A DNA stretch of 64,000 nt, taken from contig CM030941.1 of the NCBI GenBank assembly GCA_018136815.1, positions 929,582-993,581 of the forward strand, given 5' to 3'. A program made the position numbers and the translations under genes. Shown here piece by piece: positions 44,501 to 54,300 of this stretch. Under the pieces are notes generated by a model that saw only the letters and a program-made list of their open reading frames with translations, was not told where the DNA came from and did not search any database. Each line of letters starts with the position of its first letter. Within the stretch, counting starts at the first letter, position 1. This stretch comes from Isochrysis galbana (taxonomy: Eukaryota > Haptophyta > Isochrysidales > Isochrysidaceae).

Positions 44501-47500
44501 GAGGGAGGCGCCCCGGGAGGAGGAGGCGCTCGCGGAGGTGGAAGTGGAGGTGGTGCAGGCGATGGCGGCGAGGGTGGCGGTGGCAAGGGGGCCGCACCAG
44601 GTGGATAAGGTGGCAACGAAGGGGACGGCGGCGGGGGCGGCTCTGTTGGTGGCGACGGCGGCAGCAGCGGCGGCGAGGGCGGTGGCGCATAGGGGGGCGG
44701 GGACAGTGGCGGGAGGGGCGGGGACGGCGGAGGAAGTGCAGGAGGCAGCTTTGGTGCTTGGCCCGGAGTATAAGGTACAGGAGATGGTGGTGGCGGGGAT
44801 GGTGGGAGAGGGGGCGGTTGCGGAGTCATGCCGGGCAGGTACGGTCGTGGCGACGGCGGAGGGGGCGATGGCGGCGGCGATGGCGGCGGCGGCGATGGCG
44901 GAGGGGGGAAGGCGGAGCCGAGGGCGGAGCCGAGGGCGGCGGCAGTGAGGGCGGCGGCGGAGCCGAGGGCGGCAGCGGGAGCGGCGGGGGTGACGGGGGA
45001 GGGGGCAGCGGCGGCGGCGAGACCGGAGGCGTTGACGGCGGCGGGGAAGACGGGGGCGGCGGCATTGCGGGTGGATTAGACGGCGGCGGTGGAGCAACGG
45101 AACAGGTCACGCGCACCCTACCCCCACCGGGATTGTTCCGTCTGCACTCACCAGAAATGCCTCCGATGCAGGCCAGTGACGCACAAGCGTCTGAGTTGTC
45201 ACCCACCAAGTACACCTGACCATTAGGGCATGTGCACTCTCCACCCCACGTGCCGACACCGGCAACACCGTACTGCACTTCATTCTTCATACCCGGAGGA
45301 TACTGTGGCGGCGGAGCAGGCGAGGGTGAGACTGGCGGGGGGTTCGGCGGCGGAGGTTTCGGCGGGGGTGGCATTGGGGCAAGCCCAGGTGGGTAAGGCG
45401 GTGAGGATGAGGGAAGTGGGGTAGTAGGCGGAGACATTGGGGGCGGCGGAGAGGGATCGGGCATCGTCGGCGGCGGCAATGGTGGGGGCTGTGCCGGCGG
45501 GGACGGAGGTGGTGCTGCAGGAGGTCTTGGCGGTGCGACTGGGGGGCTGCGAGGCGGACGGTGCGGCGGCGCGCTCGGTGGTCTCCTAGGTGGCGGAGGA
45601 GCACGCGGTGATGGCGGCATAATCGGTGGGGGCAGAGGAGGAGGTGGTCCAGGAGGCAGTGGGCTGGGAGGGATTCTCGGCGGCGGGCTAGGCGGCAAAG
45701 GGGGAGGACGTTGCGGCGGCGGGCGGGGCGGACTCGGAGGCGGCCACGGTGGAGGGCATGGAGGAGGAGACGGTGGAGGAGGCAGCGGCGGCGGCGGAAG
45801 CGGGTTCAGGCCTGGAGGGAACGTGCACACATCGCGCCAAAGACTAGGATCCAAGTTCACGATGGAGCCTGGGAGCGGTAGCATAATCAGGATAGGCTCA
45901 GATGTATTTGAGATATTCCTCTCATTACCAAACTCATCCGTCAAAATGATAGATGTAACTCCATCGCCTGTGTCCGAGCTCACATTGTGCACATTCGTCT
46001 CATATGTAGTGATCACACTGCCGATAGCCCCACATGTACCGGCTTCAGTGCCAGCTTCAGCCATTTGACGTCGCCTTGGACGATAGCTTCTCCACTCACC
46101 GGAGAGGCGCCGGCGCCTGCTCGTCGATTGCTCCTCCTCGTTGCACAAGGTTCCGCTCCCAAGCCTGAAGGAGGCTGGGGGTGCGTTGCCGGGCGACGCC
46201 GCCTGCACCGGCTGCCCCTCCAAAAGTTTCGGGTCGAGCACCACTTGCAAGGACGTTGCAATACCGTTGCCTCCGTACGTTTGAGGAATCTCTCCAGGCA
46301 CGGCCGTCTTGAGGACTGCGCTGGATAGCTTCGTGGCAGCCCCCGCGAGCCTTTTGGCTCTCTCCTGCTGAACAAAGAGCTGCGTTGCATTGCCGTGACT
46401 ACTCGAGGCGTTTTGCAGCAGCCGTTGACGAGGAGAGCCGGCGGGTATGTCTTGCGTGGTCAAGTTGACGTCAATGGAGATGTTTGATGTGTTGGAAATC
46501 TGGACGGCCAGCATTGTCGCTGAAAGAAAAGAGCCGACGCTTTGAAGCATCACGCCAGGCGCGCCGTCCTTAAATTCACCCGCTTGGGCAGCTTTGTCTA
46601 CTAGGCTTTCCAATACATCGGCGCCAGCCTGCTGAGCATCTTCGCTGAGCTGACAAGGATCGCCTCCAAGAGCACCAAGCGCGCTGCTGGACGCCAGCAG
46701 CGCGCCAGATTCGACGGGCTGTTGATACTGCGTTTGAGCGAGCGTGACTAGAATGTCCGTCCTCAACGATGAGCTCTGCTTCCCTTCCTCCCCATCGTCT
46801 GGGCACAAAGCTTCACCCGCGTCACCTTCGGAAAGTCGGCGCATTCGACGCAGACGGCTGTCCTTGTTCAGCTTGTTGCCAACCGAGCCGGCGAGTTGCA
46901 TGATCGCATCGTTATTGCCTTCAGTGCGTAGCAGTGCGAGCTGCTCGCTGAGCTCGCGCCCCTTGTTGGTGTCGATGCTGCCGCCTCCCGCCACATCCAG
47001 GTCGACAAAGCTGGTCGTAGTTGCCCCGAATGCGTCCTGAACAATGCAGAATAAGGTCCACATGCCCTCTTCGGGGTAGCCCCAGGTGACGCTATCCTGC
47101 ATCGATCGTGCGCCAAGAGGGACCATCGTTGCGTTTGCCTCGCCGCGAGGTGCATAGCCAAAGCTGTACAGGAGTGGCTTGTCGGAGTCATCATCATCCC
47201 AATTCTTTGATAAAATCTGGATTGTCGTCTCAAACTCGACAGCAGGGGTCGCTGAAGCCGAAATCCCACAACTACCACCGAAGGGAGGCTCGTTCATGAT
47301 CACGACAATCGAAGCAGAGCCGGTCCGCTGCCCTATTGTTGCCGTCAACGTCAGGGTGTACGTGCCGCCAGGCAGTAGCAATCCCGGCAATAGAACGAGG
47401 TTACTCTTCCGTATCCCTGTGGTACTGAAAGTGGTCATATCGAGCGTTGGATCGCTGATGGCCCAATGATATTCTACTAGCGTGGAGTTTGGCAACACCG

Positions 47501-50000
47501 CATTACCACCCAAGTCGGAGCCCCCAAACAAAGCCAGCTTTTTCGAAGGGTTCTGCTTGGACTGGGCCAAAGGCTGTATGAAAACTTCTGGCAAGACGCC
47601 GGGACTAACATTGATCTCGACGATGGATTCGACAGCCTCTCCATCGAGCTTGCTGACGACCACAGAGAAGATGTACGCATATTGCGCCGATAAACTTCCC
47701 GCGGCAATGCTCCACGCGCAATCGTCCAAGAGAGGTGCCGAAAACGGACAATCCCCGGACGATGTCCCAGTCGAGTTGAACACCAAGGTGCACGTCCAGT
47801 TGTAGAGAAGTGTGGCGCCGACGTCGTCCGGGTCACTAAAGGCATCACCACATGCGTCGACGAGCAGAGCGCTATCTTCTCCGACACTCCGATCCCCTCC
47901 TAGTATAGAGCCAGAGAGGGGCTGGTTGGCCAATAACACGTCAACGGTCGTATTACCGCATACGTCCGTGCCCCGCATGCACCCCACGCAAATAAGAGTG
48001 TAGACAACCTGCTTGCTGAGATATGACCCTCGGAGCTCTAGACCTCTGCGCCGATTCGAACCGCTGGATGCCTCAAAAAGATCAATCGGCGGCATAGCCA
48101 CGCCATCAGAGCTAATCGCCCTGACATTGCTCCATGCATATTCAATTTGGGCATTTGCGCCCTCGAAGCAAGATGCCAATTTTGCGGATGCTTGCAGGAT
48201 GATGGAACCGTCCGCTCGCACGCGCACCACAGGGGGAGCTGCGATCTTAATCGTAGGGATTGGCGCCGCCGCTCGGTGCACAATCGCTTCAAACGGAGGG
48301 CTCTCACTACCAAGAAAATTGCGCACGATGAGAGCAAATACAAAAATGGTCCCGCCGTCGAGCTCGTCCCGCAACGATATCGTGTCTACCCCCGAGCCTT
48401 GCGTCGCCGTCAATGCGGCATCAAGCGCGCCTTGAATCTCGTAGTAGCGGTCGCATCTTGTCGGATGCGCCACGAACTGAAAAATCAATGATTTCGAGCC
48501 ACCGCCCGTGCTGCGGCTTGCATCTAGAACGAGCGGCGTCCCGGGGCAAGAGCTGATTCCGCTAGGAGCTTGAAGCAACGCCACCGGTTGGATGCAGTTC
48601 TCGATTTCGGGTGTAGCAGCGACGTCGCATGGGTAATCCACGTCCACCACAAAGGTCTGCGGAATGTTGCAAAGATCATCCTCTGCCGCTATGGCGGAGC
48701 AGCCACACGGATGGGAGCCGCAGTCTTGCGGGAAGCTCCACATCTTTGGCCACAACACCGCTGCCTTCAGTTTGATCGACATCCCGGGCGCGGCGTCCGT
48801 GAATTCCGTCAAGTAGATCATCATTGTGAAGTCGTCCTTCCATTGGCACACAGGCTCCGTAGGGGCTGACCCGCGAAGTTGGAGAATGGTTTCGTCTTCC
48901 AACATGAGGCTGCAAGGTGATTGACCGTTCATGCCGCCGCGATTTGTCGGCTGCGGATCGATTTGGACGATGATGCGGTTCGCGCTCAAGGTAAAATACA
49001 CGTCGACCAATGCGGGGCTGTGCAAACCGACGAATTCAAATCGAACGCCCTCCCCCGCGTCGTAGAAGGAGCGAGCATTCAAAGCTACCGAAACAGGCTG
49101 GCCAACGGCGGCGGCCTCGCCCCAAGTTGTCTTGCACACCGCAGTTTGGTCGTCCAAATAAGATGGGGGTTGGCTCTGCACAACGGTACCAAATCTGCAT
49201 CGAAATAACGATCGCTGCAGGGAGGAATTGGCCGTCAAGGCTCCAAAGCCACCACCGCGAATGGTAACCTCGGTGCCGCCCGTCGCATCTCCTATATCCG
49301 GGGAGATCGAAATGAGGGCTGGCTGAGGATAAAAAAGCAAGGAGGCTTGGTCTGAAGCGAAGGTTCCGGCCGCACCAGCGTTCAGGCTCACCGCGACATC
49401 GACGATCTGCGAGTTCCACAGCGCTGGGATGTCGCAGCGTATGCGAGTGTCGGCTAAGAGCTTCGCCGGAACCAGTATAGTTGCGACGCGGCAGACGACA
49501 CCATAATCTGCGAAATTCTGTCCGTACAAAGTGATAGATGTTGCCTGTAGCTCCGGCACGCCCATGGGCTCGACCGAGAAGATTCGCACGAGTGAGAGGT
49601 CGTATTCAGCGAAGCGGGGAGCTCCGTACAGGTTCGGTTCGCGCGTGATTCCATTGAGTTTGCAGGATACCAGCCAAGTACCGGTTATGCCGATTCCGGG
49701 CGACATGGTGATCAAATTCGTAGAATTCACGGGCGTGATGGGCTTGGAAACGCGCACCGCCCCGCCGGAGCCTTGCAGCTCAAAATCACAATTGCCGCCT
49801 TCGAGAGGCGGCTCTGGAAAGCCTTCTCCCCTGACCACAATGGGGATCTCGCTAGATGCAGGCGCGCCCTTCTGGTCAATGCCGATGATCATGGCATTGT
49901 ACAAAGTGAAGTTCGCACCCGATGACGCAAAGCACTGCCCGTTGAGGGAGAGCTCGATGGGGTAAATGCCGGTGGTGTAGCGGAAGGTGTCGGGCAGCGG
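41504..50000 (-). CDS. Polycystin-1/REJ-like giant surface protein (IPT-REJ-HRGP-EGF-GPS-5TM), 5' end in gap
   Basis: Reads downward from the gap for about 2,830 residues. Order: IPT/TIG-like repeats (S-P-D-I-G-D-A-T-G-G-T-E-V-T-I-R-G-G-G-F-G, about 49250), REJ/PKD-type beta domains (about 46800-48700), a Cys module (C-T-C-P-N-G-Q-V-Y, about 45100-45290) inside a long SPPP tract (43840-45830) with YPPGxAPxPPPP units, an EGF-like module, a GPS motif (C-x-C-N-H-L-T-D-F, about 43550), then five helices ending in D-F-L-I-I-E-P-I-E-I-L-L. As in the 1-3141 paralogue, the channel-forming half and PLAT are absent. No introns are seen. The frame changes twice inside the Pro tract, each at a six-G run (44903-44908 and 43956-43961); one extra base at each restores the frame. 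Role inferred: surface mechanosensor, adhesion or mating receptor. Confidence 0.8.
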
Positions 50001-50100
50001 NNNNNNNNNNNNNNNNNNNNNNNNNNNNNNNNNNNNNNNNNNNNNNNNNNNNNNNNNNNNNNNNNNNNNNNNNNNNNNNNNNNNNNNNNNNNNNNNNNNN
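50001..50100. other. Assembly gap (100 N)
   Basis: Exactly 100 N, the conventional size for a gap of unknown length. It hides the 3' end of NDUFAF7 and the 5' end of the polycystin-1-like gene. The open frame running through it is an artefact. Confidence 0.99.
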
Positions 50101-51128
50101 AAGTCAAGATCTCGCGGGTCGTCATCAAGGTTGCGACTGAAAGATACATTGGTGTTGCCCCTCCCCATATCCAATGCGCTGTGATCCAAAGGAGGGCGCG
50201 TCCCTCCTATTGGTTTGGCCGTTGCTTTGGCTCCACTGACGGATCGCTCGTTTGCACTGATCCTCGCCTCGGGAGACAGGCTGTCTGCGTCACGTCGCAG
50301 GTCGACAAGCTTCTCGCGCCAGCCAGCAGGCGTGCGGACGAGCTGGTGAATGGGCAGCGCGTCAAGAAATTCGTGCGCAATGATCAGAATTGGTGCAGCC
50401 TTCCCCAAGCCTGTAGCATTGTCACCTCCTGCATGTGGTATCTCCTTGCGCGTGGCGTGCGACATCATTCCTCCGGGGACATCAGGCAGGTTCGGATGAC
50501 CTTCCTCGGATGGTGTTGTGGGAGCGCCCGCCGAATGGATCTCTGCCAGTTCCGACACATCTTGATGCCAGTGGAGGATTCTGGTAGGTGCATGTGCCTC
50601 GAGAAGTTTGCGTTGAGTCTCGCGGTTGAATGGCGAGACTTCAATGAGGTGCACTCCCACCAAGGCAGAACGGAACGCAGGGAACGTCGAAATAGCGCGT
50701 AAAACGTCGCTCATGAGTGTTCCGCGGCCCGGGCCAGCTTCAGCAAGTCTGATGTGGGGCGGCCGTCCCATCGCTTCCCAGCATGCGATGCACCAGATAC
50801 CAATGAGCTCTCCAAATACCTGACTCACCTCTGGAGACGTGGTGAAGTCACCTTTCCGACCAAATACGTCACGACTCATGTAGTAGCCGAACTCCGGATG
50901 AGTGTTTGCCAAGCGAATGTACTCTGCCAACGTGAGCGGACCTCTGAAGCGGATCTGGCGCGCTAGCTCCCCGATCAGGCCCTCCTTGAATGTGTGCTGG
51001 TGCTTGGGCGCGGGTTTGTGCTGGGCGCGACGGCCAAGCAGTCCGGACGTGTCGATACTCACCGTCCGGTGCGTGCACAGCAGACGTGCGGCGCCACTCT
51101 TGCGCGCGGCGTGGCCGAGGAGCTGCAT
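50101..51128 (-). CDS. NDUFAF7: NDUFAF7/MidA mitochondrial complex I assembly methyltransferase, 3' partial
   Basis: The start ATG at 51128 sits in a strong GCCACC context. A basic N-terminus without acidic residues (H-A-A-R-K-S-G-A-A-R-L-L) suits a mitochondrial presequence. Then G-P-L-T-L-A-E-Y-I-R, Y-Y-M-S-R-D-V-F-G-R-K-G-D-F-T-T-S-P-E-V-S-Q-V-F-G-E-L, SAM-binding E-A-G-P-G-R-G-T-L-M-S-D, and I-I-A-H-E-F-L-D-A-L-P-I-H-Q are all diagnostic. The enzyme dimethylates an arginine of the complex I subunit NDUFS2. A low-complexity insert precedes the H-E-F motif. The C-terminus is lost in the gap. A copia element sits 64 bp upstream of the ATG. Confidence 0.9.
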
Positions 51129-51192
51129 GGTGGCCGAGCTCGCGCCCGTCGGCGAGCGTGGCGGCAAGAGAAGGGAGGCAGAGGATTGATTG

Positions 51193-51371
51193 TGTTTTGC
51201 CCCAACCCATTGGGGCCCAGTGATAGATAGCATCATTGTGTAGACGAAGGGTAACATCGCAAAGGGAACCACGCTCTCCGAAAGACCGATAGACGACGTT
51301 GCCACCCTCACACCTAGATCTCGCACATCATACAAGAAAACTCCTGTGCTTCTGTTCATTTAGTCCAAACA
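51193..51371 (-). repeat. 3' LTR of the copia element
   Basis: 179 bp, identical to the other LTR except C for T within CACC/TTAG. It lies between the element and the NDUFAF7 5' flank. Confidence 0.96.
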
Positions 51372-51382
51372 CTCCCCCACAG
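51372..51382 (-). other. Polypurine tract
   Basis: Minus-strand CTGTGGGGGAG directly before the 3' LTR, the expected plus-strand primer site. Confidence 0.75.
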
Positions 51383-51398
51383 CGTGACCTAACGCTGA

Positions 51399-54300
51399 TT
51401 AGATGACAACATTTTCATTCAGGAGTGAACAACGGTGGCGAAGGAATGTCGTTTTGTCAAGACATTTCGTGAAGATATCAGCCGTCATCTGCGAGGTAGA
51501 GATCCATTTCGGGACAGAGATGTGATGGAGGAATTGCTCTCGAGCGTATAGTAACCAACGAACATAGTGACGAGTTCGAGCCGTTACTCCAGGATTCTTG
51601 ATCGAGTCGCGGGTTGCCGAATTGTCTGTGAATATTTGGATGGGGAGCTGCTGGGGTCGGTCAAGGAAGTCGAATAAGTGAAGAGTGAATTGTAGATTTC
51701 GGGCAGCTAGAGCGTAGACTGCCGTTTCAGCTTCAGCAGATGATTGAGCGACCAGCTTGAGTTTCTTTGATTGAAATGAAATTGACGCTCCCCCATACTT
51801 AATTACATATCCAGCGAAGGGCTTTGGGAGAGAGCCCCATGATGAGTCAGCATAAACATCAAGCGACGAGTTGTTTCCATCAAAAGTTAGCCCAAGATGT
51901 TTCGAATATTGGAGATAACTGACGATTCCGAGGGCCGCGTCGTAGTTGTGAGGAGAGGGATCCTGCATAAATTGACATAGGAAAGAGACAAAGAATGAAA
52001 TGTCTGGCCGAGTGATGGTCACCCATAGTAATGATCCCATGAGTTGAAGGTAAGATTTTGATCGCATCCGAGACCTTTCAACGTCGGTTGTAGCACCAGT
52101 TAGTTTGTGGAATTCGTCTATTTTGGAGGAGCAAATTGGAGTGCTGAATGATTTACTCGTGCGTTCACTCAGGAATGTGTTGGCGATTTCTTCAATATAC
52201 TTGGTCTGACGAAGTGTCATGAGACGGCGGGATCGGTCTCGAATAATCTCAAAACCTAGAAATCGAGATGGTTCTCCAACAATACTCACATTGAAGCGCT
52301 TGGAATATTGGGCGATAAAGGCGTCGACTAATTCCTTACGGCCCTTAGGGAACCTGATTAACATGTTGTCAACATAGAGCGCAAGGTAAGTGGTAGAGCC
52401 ATCTTCATATGTGCGCTTGAAGAAGTTTGGCTCAACAGCAGATTGTTTGAAGCCGATTTTGATGAGTGTGGCTGTGTTGGTGATCATGTATTGATAGCCA
52501 GCTTGCTTCGTACCCTCGAGTGGAGCAAGAAGGAGACATGCAGCATAGTTTGGGTCTTCAAATCCCGTTGGTTGGACTATGTAGAGTGGGTTACCATCCA
52601 TGTCAGCTGAAGAGAAAGCCTTGACTGTATCAATTTCCAAAAGATCATCATTGGCTTCATTGGCCAGGGCTAAGAAGATTCGAGAGCTTTCATGTCGCAA
52701 TGTGCCGCAAAAGGTTTCAGTGAAGTCAACCCCAGGCACCTGGCTATAGCCACATGCTACCCACCTTGCTTTGAACCTCTCTACTGATCCGTCTGAGTTG
52801 TATTTGACCTTGAAAACCCATTTGCCTTTCATTGGTTTGCGCCCAGTTGGGATTTCATTGGCTTTCACCAGTTTCCATGCCCTGTTGGTCTCGTATTTGC
52901 CTTTGACATCCTCTTGCATCGCTTCCATCCATTTCTCGCCGTACACTGGGTCGCTAATCGCCTCCTTGAATGAGCGAGGCTCTGGTATGGGGCCAGCTGA
53001 TGTTGCTGCCAGGAGAGCTTGAGCAATGATTGGTTCCACCCTTGTGGAAGAGGAGGACTCCCCCACGACCGAGGCGGTCGCTCGTGCGGCAGGGGATGGC
53101 GGCGCGACGGGGGAGACTGGCACTGGCGGCGGAGGCGCGCGCTCGAGTGGCGTGAGGCGACGGGTCGGGGTGGGAAGGGCTGCAGCATCGGATGCGCGAC
53201 GGACAAGGCCGGAGGAGACTGCTGTGGGAGGGCGGCGGGAAACACCGGCGAAAGAGGTGAAGGTAGTTTCTTCAAAACTAACGTCAACTGCTGTGGTAAT
53301 TCGACGCAGAGAGGGTACGAAGACGAAGTATCCTCGGCGGCGGGCATCCCAGCCCAGGTGGATCGCAGGAGAGCGGCGCGGAGCCAACTTAGAGCTGGGA
53401 TTGTCGAGGTGAACCCAGCAATTACATAACATGACGCGGAAGCGTGAGAGAGTGGCAGGAGATCGACGCGGGTCGGCTCTGTGCCACGGAACCTCTGGTG
53501 GCGAGAATGAGAAGGACGGGAGAGAATTGTGGATTGCGGCGGCCTGTGACATAAGAAACGGCCACAGAGTGGTGAAGAACACATCGCTACCTGCGTGCGC
53601 AAGCATTACTCTCATACTGCGGAGGAGAACTCCCCACGTTCTTTCCGCCACACCGTTTGTTTGCGGGGCGTCTGCAATGGAGAACGAGCGGCGAATGCCT
53701 AGTTCTGAGCAGAAGGCATCAATTGCGGACGCCGTGAATTCGGTTCCGTTATCTGTGTGCCATTGGTCAACGATCCCAGGGATTGAGGTCTTGGTGAGAA
53801 GATAAGCCATGTCCCCGACAAATGTTTGCGCCGCGATGAGGACGTCGGCGGAAGATTTCGATCTCAGGAAGTAGACAGAAACGAGCCGGGAGAACATATC
53901 CACGAAGACAATGGCATATCGCAGCCCAGACGGTGATGGTGGGAATGGGCCACAAGTGTCAGATACCACCTTTTCCCCAAAGTGTGTGTACGTCCGAGAT
54001 TGAGGTGGCTTTGCCTTGTGAGGAGACCGGCGTTGATTGGCAGAGCAAGCTGTACATGCCAGCTTGTGTTGCGAGGCGTGAGCGTTGTACGTTCCCCTAG
54101 ACGTCATCGCAGATCGTATGCGGTGGACATTAAAATGTCCTAGTCGTGCATGCCATAGGGCCGGGGATGTGTTGCTGAGATCTTCATCGGGGGAATCCAT
54201 GACTAGGAGCGCGGTGTCAAAGTTGAGAATGTAATGATGGCCTGAGGCGGCCATGTGAGCAATTTCTCCCCCTGGTAGCCGTAGGTAGCAATCCTTGTTA

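Noticed and set aside
43852-45219. Plus-strand ORFs rich in Gly, Ala and Arg (up to 266 aa)
   Set aside because: Antisense shadows of the minus-strand Pro tract of the polycystin-1-like gene.
44826-51359. Single 2177-aa protein spanning the N gap
   Set aside because: It joins LTR, NDUFAF7 and an IPT/REJ protein across 100 N; treated as two partial genes plus transposon sequence.
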